A stretch of 64,000 bases of DNA from Lachnospiraceae bacterium. GTDB taxonomy: Bacteria > Bacillota > Clostridia > Lachnospirales > Lachnospiraceae. This document shows positions 49,283-58,536 of the stretch, piece after piece; within the stretch, counting starts at the first letter, position 1; each line of letters starts with the position of its first letter. The stretch lies in NCBI GenBank assembly GCA_902363555.1, contig CABJAM010000002.1, positions 310,001-374,000 of the forward strand, given 5' to 3'. The position numbers and the translations under genes were made by a program. The notes below the pieces were generated by a model, which was given only the letters and a program-made list of their open reading frames with translations, searched no databases and was not told where the DNA came from.

Positions 49283-50224
49283 CTAGAAAAACGCACTGTC
49301 GCGGTCAACCTTGCGAACAATCATGTTTGCCACAACAACAACGACAAAACCAACCAGTGACTGATAAAGGCCGGCAGCCGCAGACATTCCTATATTCCCC
49401 TGCTGCAAAAGACCTCTGTATACATAGGTATCAATAACATTTGTTGTTGATAATATAGCTCCTGAATTCATAGGTATCTGATAAAACATACCGAAATCCG
49501 AATAGAATATTTTCCCGACAGATAATAAAACCATCGTAATAATCGTAGGACGGATCAAAGGCAGTGTAATATGACGGATTTTCTGCCAGTGTGTTGCTCC
49601 TTCAATCTCCGCCGCCTCATAGTAGCCTCTGTCGATTCCTACAACGCTGGCAAAATATACAATACTTGAATATCCCATCCCCTGCCAAAGATAAACAAGG
49701 ACAATGATCACCGGCCAAAATTTAGGCTCATTGTACCAGGATATGGGCGCTATCCCCAGACTTCCTAAAATAGAGTTATTGATAAAGCCTGTCTCCGCAC
49801 TTAAAAAACCAAATACAAGATAGCTGATAATTACCCAGGATACTAAATAAGGTAACAGGATAATACTCTGGTAAAATTTACTTGCTTTTCTGCTGCGCAG
49901 CTCGCTGAGCAAAATAGCTATGATCACCGCCATCGTCGTACCAATGATGATAAATGCGATATTGTAGCAGAGCGTATTCCTTGTGATGATCCATGCATCC
50001 TCTGTACCAAAAAGATATTTAAAATTTTTAAAACCGGACCAGCTGCTTCCCCAAATGCCGCGCTTCGCGCTGTAATTTTTAAATGCGACCACAAGCCCGG
50101 CCATGGGAATATAGTTATTAATAACAAGATAGAGCAATCCCGGTAATGCCAGTAAATATATGGGAATAAATTTCTTTATCCGTTTGAAAGCCCCACCGGT
50201 TTTAACACTTGTTCCTTCCTTCAT
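49283..50224 (-). CDS. Carbohydrate ABC permease, LplB type (cassette 1)
   Basis: A 313-residue permease started at MKEGTSVKTGG (ATG at 50224, with GGGGG upstream). Six helices, the first FIPIYLLALPGLLYLVINNY. The coupling loop is YYEAAEIEGATHWQKIRHIT, with LPLIRPTIITMVLLSVGKIF after it. Its end, GLYQSLVGFVVVVVANMIVR, is typical for LplB. It lies 14 bp before the LplC gene and just after the binding-protein gene. Confidence 0.92.
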   Translation of the reverse strand: MKEGTSVKTGGAFKRIKKFIPIYLLALPGLLYLVINNYIPMAGLVVAFKNYSAKRGIWGSSWSGFKNFKYLFGTEDAWIITRNTLCYNIAFIIIGTTMAVIIAILLSELRSRKASKFYQSIILLPYLVSWVIISYLVFGFLSAETGFINNSILGSLGIAPISWYNEPKFWPVIIVLVYLWQGMGYSSIVYFASVVGIDRGYYEAAEIEGATHWQKIRHITLPLIRPTIITMVLLSVGKIFYSDFGMFYQIPMNSGAILSTTNVIDTYVYRGLLQQGNIGMSAAAGLYQSLVGFVVVVVANMIVRKVDRDSAFF

Positions 50225-50319
50225 AATTAAAGCCCCCTGTAAAAATGTCCCGGCATCCTGTTTCCGGCAGCTGCAACTGTAAGAAAACAAGATGCCAGGA
50301 CATTTCCTGATTTTATATG

Positions 50320-51891
50320 CTATTTACCGTTTGCTGCAGCCCACTCATCCAGTTGTCTTTGTTTTTCATCCATAATTGTCTTAAGGCCAGCGGCATACAT
50401 TTTATCATTCATTTCTTTTAATGTCGGTTCCGGGTCTACAACACCACATTCCAGGCTCATACGATACTGATCATAAACATTTTGAACAGCAGCTTCCTCA
50501 TTGGCCACAGGTGTCGGATCAAATACAAAGCCATAGGCCTTGGATTTAAGTCCGGTCTGACTCCATGCTTTCGTCTGCTCCCATAAATCCGGCGCATTAG
50601 TTTCCCATACATGAGCGTTAAACTGATTTCCGAAAGCCCAGAGCATACTTGCTACCGAATAACCCACGGTTGTCGCATCAAGACCTTCCGGATAGCCAAT
50701 ACGTCCATCCTCATGGACAACATAGTCCTCACCCTCGATACCATAAACGACCAGGTTAATTACATCAGGGTCTGTATAAAGTAAATTCAAAAACTGCATA
50801 GCTTTTTCAGGGTTGGCACTATTTTCAGGAATACACCACTGGCCGTTATTATTGGTAATTGTAATGGAATCCAATACCTGAGCACCGACCACTTCACAAC
50901 CGGTGATCTGCTGTTCCTGAGCATCAATACCCGGTTTATTGGCATTGGCATAGGCAAAGAGCGTTCCGGCTTTCATCTGAGCGCCGCTGCTTTCAGTGGA
51001 ATTGGTAACATCGGCACTGATAAAGCCCCGCTCGTACCAATCGCGCATAACTTTGAGATAATGCTTATAATTGTCGGTTTCAAAAAGATTGACAACTGTT
51101 AAATCGTCCTGTCCATAGTTATCAAGAACGCCAAAATAATCGGCAAGTTTATCCCACGCACAGTTATACTGCATAAATGAGTATCCCGGTGAACCAGGAC
51201 CTACGATCGTCAGATCCGGTTCGTTATCATGCACCATCTGAAATACTTCGGTCAAATCTTCATAGGATTTAATCTCATCCACATTAATATTGTATTTATC
51301 TACAATATCTTTTCTCATAGTATAGTAACCCATGCCGAGAGCACCTTCAGTCTGAACCGGCAGGCAGTAAAGGGTATTCCCAAAATAACCGCAGGATAAC
51401 AGGCTTTCTCCAAGAGCTTCCTTGATTCCCTGTCCATATTCATCCAACAAAGGCCCTAAGTCTCTGAGCTGCTCACCAGAAACAGCGGATGGAATCATAC
51501 TCCCCATAGCAAACATAATATCTAACTGCTCATCCCCGGAAAGCATCAGGGTCATCTGCTGTTTATATGTGGCTGACTGGATAATAAGCAGTTGAATCTC
51601 ACAGTTGATCTTTTCACGTAAAATCTCGTTCAGCGCATCTTCGACCCGATGAATATTAGATTCGGATGGCACCGAACCTGATGCTCTGAAAGTCATAATC
51701 AGTTTCGTCGGCGCTTCCCCGTCATCGGACTTGGCCGGTGTCTGACTGCTATTTTCATCCTTTGCCACAGTTGCTCCATCTGTGTTTTTAGATGTGTTCT
51801 TGTCGGAATTCCCCCCGGAACTTCCGCAGGCGGCCAGGCTGATAACCATACAAAGTGTTAAAATAATTGCTACAAACCTTTTCCTCATCAT
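50320..51891 (-). CDS. Extracellular sugar-binding lipoprotein (cassette 1)
   Basis: A 523-residue solute-binding protein with the lipobox LAAC (VISLAACGSSGGNSD) and a polar spacer. Mature motifs are IMTFRASGSVPSESNIHRVE, EKINCEIQLLIIQSATYKQQ, MTLMLSGDEQLDIMFAMGS and NLVVYGIEGEDYVVHEDGRI. GGGAG precedes the ATG. It is more diverged from its copy at 58537 than the permeases are from theirs, which suggests that ligand specificity has shifted. Confidence 0.92.
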   Translation of the reverse strand: MMRKRFVAIILTLCMVISLAACGSSGGNSDKNTSKNTDGATVAKDENSSQTPAKSDDGEAPTKLIMTFRASGSVPSESNIHRVEDALNEILREKINCEIQLLIIQSATYKQQMTLMLSGDEQLDIMFAMGSMIPSAVSGEQLRDLGPLLDEYGQGIKEALGESLLSCGYFGNTLYCLPVQTEGALGMGYYTMRKDIVDKYNINVDEIKSYEDLTEVFQMVHDNEPDLTIVGPGSPGYSFMQYNCAWDKLADYFGVLDNYGQDDLTVVNLFETDNYKHYLKVMRDWYERGFISADVTNSTESSGAQMKAGTLFAYANANKPGIDAQEQQITGCEVVGAQVLDSITITNNNGQWCIPENSANPEKAMQFLNLLYTDPDVINLVVYGIEGEDYVVHEDGRIGYPEGLDATTVGYSVASMLWAFGNQFNAHVWETNAPDLWEQTKAWSQTGLKSKAYGFVFDPTPVANEEAAVQNVYDQYRMSLECGVVDPEPTLKEMNDKMYAAGLKTIMDEKQRQLDEWAAANGK

Positions 51892-52065
51892 TTACGAACT
51901 CCCTTCTCTCTTTCATTATTTGTTCGGTTTTAACTTGGTGACACACTTAGTATAGCATTTTAAAATAGAATCATTTAGTATTATTCAGTCACCGTTTAGT
52001 AAAATTCAGTCATATTGCACATCTTTCAGTTTCTTTTTCTTCCCTTCAAAGGAAAGTTGTATACT

Positions 52066-53667
52066 TCATCTGCTCTGTGACGGGGCATGGTCATTAAATT
52101 CTGTACGGTATTCCGCAGGTGTTTTCCCATTTCTTATACGAAATACACGAGAGAAGTACGCAATGTTATAATAACCCACCTTATATGCGACCTCCCCCAC
52201 AGGCAGACTTGTGGCGCTCAGAAGATGCCTGGCCTCCTCCATACGTATATTTGTAATATATTCCGTCAATTGAACGCCGGTCTCCTGACGGAAAACCCTG
52301 GATACATAATCCGGACTCATACATGCTTCCCCGGCAATTTTATTTCGGTTCAGTTCCTCACTCAGATTATTTTTGATATATCTCTTAATATGTCGGACAA
52401 CATTTTCCGTATCGGATACCATACCGACAAAACTCCCGGCCTTCTCAATGATATGGCGGATCCACCGTTTAAAATCTTTAACCGACGTACAGGCCTGTTG
52501 ATACAGATTTACGGAAGTCTCATCCTCAAAAAGTAAATGTGCCTGTATTTCATGCTCCCCTACGGCTATGTAAAACATCTGCATAAAATCCTGTAAGAGC
52601 TGTGTAAGGATGTCCTGATTCAACCGACGCTCACAGGCCGCTTCATCAACATATTTTCCGATTTCTGAAATCGTCCTGTCATAATGACCATCTGAAAAAT
52701 CCTTGATCCACTTTTCAATATCCGGGCGCTCATATTGGATTTTATTAGTACTTTCCGTACTATTATAAATTCCCGGGCGTTCGACCACATTGTTCCGATC
52801 CATTTTCAGCAGTTTTACATACTGAACGGCTACCGCTCCGGAATCCGCAAACTCTCCCATATATACGGATATGTTGATATTCAGCTCCCGGGAAGCTTTT
52901 GTAATAAAATCCCGGCTCCCGGTTCGAAACTTTTCATAATAGGCAGCAAAGTCCGTACAATAGCCGGCAATGGCCAGCATAAACAAATCATTATAAACTA
53001 AAACCACCTGATCCTCATCATTAAACACCTGAGCATACAAGCGCTGCTTTAACTCATCGGCAGATGACTCCCAGGAAATCCCATCCTCCGATGGTATAAT
53101 TTTATACAAAATTGGTAAATAAAGATTGCGCTCATCAAAAATAATATGCTGCTCTTTTGCCTGCGCCATAATTTCCCGGCTGTCCGTAAAACGCTTCTGC
53201 TCAATAATTTCCCGCCAGAAATGCCGTACCCGGCGGCGCTCATCCCGATTCCAATACTGCGCCAATTGATCGTTTACATGCTTTCTTCGCTCCTCCAAAA
53301 CAGCCGCAATCGCCCGGTCTGCCACATCACGCAGAGCCGCCGCAGATACCGGCTTTAAAAGATAGTCCAGGCATTGAAATTCAATCGCCTTCTTGGCATA
53401 ATCAAAGGTCGCATAGCTTGTCAGCATAATGACTACCGGATTAAAATCACTGTCCGCAATCCAACGCAGCAGATCAAAGCCGGTACCCCTGGGCATTTCC
53501 ACATCCGTAATAATTATATGTATATCCTCATGGAGCATAACCTCCTGTGCCTGGGCCATACTATAAGCTGTAAAAACAGCATCCACCCCCATAGCGCTCC
53601 AGTCGATAGCCTGCTTTACACCTTCCGCACTATGAATCTCATCATCGACAATCAACAGTTGTATCAT
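52066..53667 (-). CDS. YesN-type response regulator (cassette 1)
   Basis: A 533-residue regulator started at the third of three consecutive ATG codons (53667), the best spaced from GGAGG. The receiver domain has MIQLLIVDDEIHSAEGVKQA, a phosphoacceptor in ITDVEMPRGTGFD and a Lys in YLLKPVSAAAL. The C-terminal AraC domain has KIAGEACMSPDYVSRVFRQE and VAYKVGYYNIAYFSRVFRIR. The first ATG overlaps the kinase stop codon (ATGA), so the two are coupled. It is expected to switch on the transport genes that follow it. Confidence 0.93.
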   Translation of the reverse strand: MIQLLIVDDEIHSAEGVKQAIDWSAMGVDAVFTAYSMAQAQEVMLHEDIHIIITDVEMPRGTGFDLLRWIADSDFNPVVIMLTSYATFDYAKKAIEFQCLDYLLKPVSAAALRDVADRAIAAVLEERRKHVNDQLAQYWNRDERRRVRHFWREIIEQKRFTDSREIMAQAKEQHIIFDERNLYLPILYKIIPSEDGISWESSADELKQRLYAQVFNDEDQVVLVYNDLFMLAIAGYCTDFAAYYEKFRTGSRDFITKASRELNINISVYMGEFADSGAVAVQYVKLLKMDRNNVVERPGIYNSTESTNKIQYERPDIEKWIKDFSDGHYDRTISEIGKYVDEAACERRLNQDILTQLLQDFMQMFYIAVGEHEIQAHLLFEDETSVNLYQQACTSVKDFKRWIRHIIEKAGSFVGMVSDTENVVRHIKRYIKNNLSEELNRNKIAGEACMSPDYVSRVFRQETGVQLTEYITNIRMEEARHLLSATSLPVGEVAYKVGYYNIAYFSRVFRIRNGKTPAEYRTEFNDHAPSQSR

Positions 53668-53669
53668 CA

Positions 53670-55478
53670 TCATTCCTCCGTCAATTTCCTGCCTCCGTCG
53701 TCTGGCAGTTCAAGTATAATATAGGCGCCTCCGGTTTCCCAGTGATTTTTAAATTGGGCCGATTCCCGTCCTTCGTAAATCAAATGCATCCGGGTTAAAA
53801 CATTACGTATACCGTAATGCTCACCCTTCTCATCCACAATCTTTCCGCCATTATTGAGCAGATCCATAATCTTTTCGGTAAAGCCTTCCCCTGTATCCCA
53901 TATTTCAATGCGTATCCGATGATCATCCGGCGGTTCACAGCGGGAAGCTACAACGTAGATTTCCGTATGCCCTCCCGCAATCATCTGATATTTCACCGTA
54001 TTTTCAACAAATATCTGAATGATCAGCGGGGGAACAAGTACATTTTCCACCGATGGATCAATTTCAATAAACGCCTCAAGACTATCGCCGAAGCGCAGCT
54101 CCTGTATGTGCATATAATTATGTACATAGTCCACCTCCTTGCGCAATGTATCTACGGTCGTTCCTTCCATATTGTAACGCAATTGATTTCCAAGATAGGT
54201 GGTCATATCCCGTATAAGATCATTTTTATTCATAATACTCAGATTGTGTATGACATTGAGACAATTAATATAAAAATGCGGCTTTGTCTGTAATTTCATA
54301 TATTGCAATTCGGCCTTTTGCTGCTGCAGCTCAGCCTTCTGGTAATTTAATTCCGCTTTCTGGCGCTGTACCTTCTGTTCGTATACATCAATTTTTAACG
54401 CCTCAATATTTTCAGTCATTTCATCAAAAGTTTCATTCATCAGATTAAATTCGGAGCATTTCTCCGCCTTTCCAAGATGTACACTGAAATCCCCGCTTTT
54501 TAACCGGTTCATAGCATCACACAGCCGGATCACCGGCCTTAAAATCCATTGCCGGCATAAGGCAACAAATGAAAAAAAGAAAATGACCAGACAGATGCCC
54601 AGAATAAGAATAATTTTTTGCAGGGCGCCCAGGCCTTCAAGAATTGATTTATCCCGGATCAGTGCAACCATACTGTAATTACCGCTGGCCGATGGATGTG
54701 TGATGACCAGATACCGGTTTCCATGGATGACACGGCTAAATCTCTGTACCGTTTCATTCGTAGAAATATCTGCCTTCATATCAGAAAGCACGGTTCCCAT
54801 CTCCGCTCCTCCATTTTCATAAAACGTCAGATAATCGATATTGTTGTAGCCATCCGAACGCACCGTCTGAGCCAGCCGGGAAACATTCACACAGCCGCCC
54901 ATATAAATTCCCATATACCTGAATATCCGCACAAGGTAAAAATGCCCCTGATACTCCAGACATTGCCACTGAGGCGCCACCCTTCCATCCGCCATGACCT
55001 TTTTCAGCTCTTCCATGACCATCTCTTTGATCAGACCGCGCTCCTGAGAAGTGATCAAATACTTGGCGGCATCCCTGTAGGTATCCGTTCCCTTATAATA
55101 GATGAACAGACTATCAATATAATTATAAGTCTGTACAATGCCTGACATATCGGATATCAGCCGTTTTTCAGCAAGATAATAGTCAATCGGATGATCCTCA
55201 TCAATTTTTTGTAATGTAAAAATATCACTGGATGCCTGCATTCCCGCCCAATAGTTTTCCATCACTTCAAGAGAATCGTCAATCTGATGCATATACATAT
55301 CCATCATTTGGGTATTCGCATCAAATACATTATCCCGGACAACACTTATGGCATAGGCATTATTACACACCAAAAAAACAGTCAGCATAAATACCGCAAG
55401 AAAAACCATAAAACTGATCCTGAAATGCAGTGTTTTTAAATGCTCCCTCAGCGATTTTCTGTTCTTTTTCCTGCTCAT
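53670..55478 (-). CDS. YesM-type sensor histidine kinase (cassette 1)
   Basis: A 602-residue kinase started at MSRKKNRKSL (GGAGGGG upstream). TM1 (about 22-46, ISFMVFLAVFMLTVFLVCNN) and TM2 (about 285-308, LQKIILILGICLVIFFFSFV) flank an extracellular domain with the VVRDNVFDANTQMMDMYMHQ start. HAMP comes next, then a coiled-coil linker made of three QKAEL.. heptads, then the phosphoacceptor in PHFYINCLNVIHNLS, the N-box IFVENTVKYQM, and DTGEGF. The kinase should signal to the regulator encoded next. Confidence 0.92.
   Translation of the reverse strand: MSRKKNRKSLREHLKTLHFRISFMVFLAVFMLTVFLVCNNAYAISVVRDNVFDANTQMMDMYMHQIDDSLEVMENYWAGMQASSDIFTLQKIDEDHPIDYYLAEKRLISDMSGIVQTYNYIDSLFIYYKGTDTYRDAAKYLITSQERGLIKEMVMEELKKVMADGRVAPQWQCLEYQGHFYLVRIFRYMGIYMGGCVNVSRLAQTVRSDGYNNIDYLTFYENGGAEMGTVLSDMKADISTNETVQRFSRVIHGNRYLVITHPSASGNYSMVALIRDKSILEGLGALQKIILILGICLVIFFFSFVALCRQWILRPVIRLCDAMNRLKSGDFSVHLGKAEKCSEFNLMNETFDEMTENIEALKIDVYEQKVQRQKAELNYQKAELQQQKAELQYMKLQTKPHFYINCLNVIHNLSIMNKNDLIRDMTTYLGNQLRYNMEGTTVDTLRKEVDYVHNYMHIQELRFGDSLEAFIEIDPSVENVLVPPLIIQIFVENTVKYQMIAGGHTEIYVVASRCEPPDDHRIRIEIWDTGEGFTEKIMDLLNNGGKIVDEKGEHYGIRNVLTRMHLIYEGRESAQFKNHWETGGAYIILELPDDGGRKLTEE
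54301..54363 (-). repeat. Three 21-bp units in the kinase linker (cassette 1)
   Basis: Units at 54301, 54322 and 54343 encode QKAELNY, QKAELQQ and QKAELQY on the minus strand, a continuous heptad coiled coil just before MKLQ and the histidine. The cassette 2 kinase has six such units at 62506-62631. Confidence 0.7.
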
Positions 55479-55601
55479 AGAACCCCTCCCTTTCCACAGC
55501 TCATACACCATTTGTTAACATTTTCGGATGTTTTACTATGCAAATAATTATCTTATCTGCCATTTTAGCATACCCCCAATGCATATTCAATAAAGCAAAA
55601 A

Positions 55602-55639
55602 ACCAGGCAAAGTTAACGCTAAGTTAAACTTTACCTGGT
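55602..55639 (-). terminator. Terminator after the cupin-AraC gene
   Basis: On the minus strand ACCAGGTAAAGTTTAACTT pairs imperfectly with AAGTTAACTTTGCCTGGT and runs into a T run. It closes the cassette 2 transcript before the cassette 1 kinase gene region. The 202-bp gap at 55479-55680 shows no other gene. Confidence 0.75.
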
Positions 55640-55680
55640 CCTTTTTCTATTATAAAAAGCCTGCACATAAAAATCTATGG

Positions 55681-56532
55681 TCAGGCTTTAGATAAACTTC
55701 GCATATCTTTACTTTTCCGAAACTCTGTCGGCGTCACCCCACATTCCTTTTTAAATAGCTTATTAAACGTCTTTATATCCCTGAAACCGGACTGGAACAG
55801 CACCTCGGTTATGGACATTTTCTCGTTTTGAAGAAGCCATTTTGCCCGGTCGATGCGGAGCTTCTTTATATATTCCTGAAATGTTATACCCATCTGCTCA
55901 CGAAAATATCTGGACAGATAGTTGGGATGGAAGCCGGCCTCATCGGCGCAGCCCTTCAGCGTAATTTCACCGCAATAATGCAGGGAAATATAGCTTAAAA
56001 TCGTTTTCATCATTTCAGCGCCCGGATTCAGATGTTTTTCACTGCCGGCGGGCATTTCCCGGATCATCTGCAAAAACAGTTGATTTAAAAGTGTTTTTAC
56101 CGCAAAGTTCCAGGCGATGGTCCGGTCGGTGTATTCTTTATACATCGCTTCAATCAGGTTTCTGACCTTCCGGACCACATCCGGAGCCCAGTGCCTGCTG
56201 TACATATCCGTGCGCTCCAGTATGTTTCCAAAATCCAGCCGCTGGATCGCCTGCTGCTCCCAGCCATCCATCAGCTTTAAGTCCATAAGTATGGCCAGCC
56301 GTATGCTGTCCGAAGATCCCGCCTCAATACTGTGGCTCACAAATGGAGGTACCAGCCATACATCGCCCTTTTCAAGCGTCAGGAGCTCATCCTCATATTT
56401 AACCTCCAGGCACCCCTCCCGGACAACGATTAGCTCCATTTCCTGATGACAGTGTGTGATAAATGGCTGGCTGCCCTCCATAATGAGACAGGCCATGGGA
56501 AACTCTCCGGTATCCCCCTGCATCCTGTTCAT
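55681..56532 (-). CDS. AraC-family regulator with N-terminal cupin
   Basis: A regulator of about 283 residues from the ATG at 56532 (MNRMQGDTGEFPMACLIMEG); the frame is open further upstream into the permease gene but no good binding site is seen there. The cupin sensor has PFITHCHQEMELIVVREGCL and LEKGDVWLVPPFVSHSIEAG, with histidines typical of sugar-binding cupins. The AraC domain has LKGCADEAGFHPNYLSRYFR and ITEVLFQSGFRDIKTFNKLF. It lies right after the cassette 2 LplC gene, probably in the same transcript. Confidence 0.88.
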   Translation of the reverse strand: MNRMQGDTGEFPMACLIMEGSQPFITHCHQEMELIVVREGCLEVKYEDELLTLEKGDVWLVPPFVSHSIEAGSSDSIRLAILMDLKLMDGWEQQAIQRLDFGNILERTDMYSRHWAPDVVRKVRNLIEAMYKEYTDRTIAWNFAVKTLLNQLFLQMIREMPAGSEKHLNPGAEMMKTILSYISLHYCGEITLKGCADEAGFHPNYLSRYFREQMGITFQEYIKKLRIDRAKWLLQNEKMSITEVLFQSGFRDIKTFNKLFKKECGVTPTEFRKSKDMRSLSKA

Positions 56533-56626
56533 GTAAAGCAACGCTCCCCACCCCCAAATCCTGTATGGCGCCCCACCGGTAACCGTCAGGTTCTCCAAAC
56601 GGTTACGCTGCGTTTTCCGGGCGCAC

Positions 56627-57520
56627 TCAGCCTTTAACAGCACCCAGTGTTATGCCTTTGGCAAAGTTTTTTTGTATCAGCGGATAAACCACAGCGATGG
56701 GCAATATACCGATTACAGCAATGGCCATACGCACCGTGGCCGACGGTATGGTCGCCGTACTTTCGCTCTGCCCCACCACCGCATTGCTGGCTAAAAATTG
56801 TATTTCCTGGATCATACGGTTCAACAGGTTCTGTATCGTATACAGGCTGGTTTTAGTCGTCACGTAATATAAACCATTCTGCCAGTCGTTCCAGTAAATA
56901 ATCATCGAAAACATCAAAACTGTGGCGATGATCGGTTTGGACATGGGCACGGCGATCCTGCCAAAAATCTGAAATTCTGAGGCTCCGTCAATGGCTGCGG
57001 CCTCCAGCACCTCCCCGGGCAGACTTGTTAAAAAGTAGCTGCGCATAAGCATGACATAGTAGGCCCGAACGAGCAGTGTGGGAACAATGAGGGCCAGTAT
57101 TGTATTTTTAATATGGAAGGTTCCCGTATACATTAAATAGGTGGGCACCAGGCCGCCGTTAAAGAGCATTGTAAAAAAGACCAAAAAGGTGAGCAGCTTG
57201 CGGCCCGGCAGATTTTTTTTGGAAATCGCATAGGCCAGCGTTGTGGTCAGCAGAAGGCTCATCGTCGTACCGATGCCAGTGACGATAAACGACATGGCAT
57301 AGGCTCTCATAATCTTACGGCCGCTCTTAAATAAATACTCATAGGCCGACAGGCTTAACGCCTTTGGAAAAAAGCTGTATCCATCCCGGATCAGAGAGGT
57401 TTCCTCCGTAAATGAAGACACGAGCAAGAGCACCAGCGGTATCACGCAGTAAAATACGATGACCAGCATAAATATATTTGCAAAAATATCAAAGCCATTT
57501 AGTTTTTTTCTCTTTTTCAT
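56627..57520 (-). CDS. Carbohydrate ABC permease, LplC type (cassette 2)
   Basis: A 297-residue permease with six helices. VLEAAAIDGASEFQIFGRIA is the coupling loop, and the end is IQKNFAKGITLGAVKG. Nearly all residues match the cassette 1 partner at 48369, apart from a few stretches. AGGAGG precedes the ATG. It lies 10 bp after its LplB partner. Confidence 0.92.
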   Translation of the reverse strand: MKKRKKLNGFDIFANIFMLVIVFYCVIPLVLLLVSSFTEETSLIRDGYSFFPKALSLSAYEYLFKSGRKIMRAYAMSFIVTGIGTTMSLLLTTTLAYAISKKNLPGRKLLTFLVFFTMLFNGGLVPTYLMYTGTFHIKNTILALIVPTLLVRAYYVMLMRSYFLTSLPGEVLEAAAIDGASEFQIFGRIAVPMSKPIIATVLMFSMIIYWNDWQNGLYYVTTKTSLYTIQNLLNRMIQEIQFLASNAVVGQSESTATIPSATVRMAIAVIGILPIAVVYPLIQKNFAKGITLGAVKG

Positions 57521-57530
57521 GGGCTACCTC

Positions 57531-58469
57531 CTAGAAAAACGCGCTGTCTTTGTCGATCCTGCGCACCAGACCATTGGCAATCAGCACGACGATAAAGCCA
57601 ACCATGGACTGATAAAGACCGGCCGCCGCCGACATGCCTATATTTCCCTGCTGCAAAAGCCCGCGGTAAACGTAGGTGTCAATAACATTCGTTGTGGCGT
57701 ATACCGCGCCGGAATTCATAGGCACCTGGTAAAACAGGCCAAAATCCGAATAAAAGATTTTACCTACGGAGAGCATCACCATCGTTATGATCGTTGGCCG
57801 GATCAGCGGCAATGTTATGTGAAATATTTTCTGCCACTGATTGGCACCCTCAATTTCCGCAGCCTCATAATATCCCCGGTCAATCCCTACGACGCTGGCA
57901 AAGTAAACGATGCTGACATAGCCCATATCATGCCACAGATAGACGAGGACCATGATCACAGGCCATACCTTCGGCTCATTATACCAGGAGATAGGGTCCA
58001 TATTCAGTACGCCCAATATGGAATTATTGATAAAACCGGTATCGGCGCTTAAAAAGCCGAAAACGAGATAGCTGATAATGACCCAGGACACCAGGTAGGG
58101 AAGTAAAATAACACTCTGATAAAACTTCCCTGCCTTTCGGTTGCGGATTTCACTGAGCAATATGGCGATAGCCACAGACATCGCTGTTCCGATAATAATA
58201 AAAGCGATATTGTAGCCCAATGTATTGCGCGTGATTTCCCAGGCATCCCTTGTTCCGAACAGATATTCAAAATTTTTAAAGCCCGACCAATCGCTCCCCC
58301 ATATGCCTTTTTTTGAGCTGAAATTTTTAAAGGCCACTACAAGCCCCGCAATGGGTATGTAATTATTGATGATCAGATAGACGACCCCCGGGAGGGCAAG
58401 TAAATAAATAGGCAAAAATTTCAGAATTTTTTTCTTAGCCCTGTTTGAGCTTCGTATTACCTTCTCCAT
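57531..58469 (-). CDS. Carbohydrate ABC permease, LplB type (cassette 2)
   Basis: A 312-residue permease from the ATG at 58469 (MEKVIRSSNRAKKK); a GTG 21 bp upstream is an alternative. Six helices, the first FLPIYLLALPGVVYLIINNY. The coupling loop is YYEAAEIEGANQWQKIFHIT. It is closely similar to the cassette 1 protein at 49283, for example in GLYQSMVGFIVVLIANGLVR. It lies between the binding-protein and LplC genes. Confidence 0.9.
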   Translation of the reverse strand: MEKVIRSSNRAKKKILKFLPIYLLALPGVVYLIINNYIPIAGLVVAFKNFSSKKGIWGSDWSGFKNFEYLFGTRDAWEITRNTLGYNIAFIIIGTAMSVAIAILLSEIRNRKAGKFYQSVILLPYLVSWVIISYLVFGFLSADTGFINNSILGVLNMDPISWYNEPKVWPVIMVLVYLWHDMGYVSIVYFASVVGIDRGYYEAAEIEGANQWQKIFHITLPLIRPTIITMVMLSVGKIFYSDFGLFYQVPMNSGAVYATTNVIDTYVYRGLLQQGNIGMSAAAGLYQSMVGFIVVLIANGLVRRIDKDSAFF

Positions 58470-58536
58470 AGAACAGACCGGCCACCCCACCGGCGGCCGG
58501 CCTTCACCCCCTTAACTGTTTTAAGAAAACCTTATG

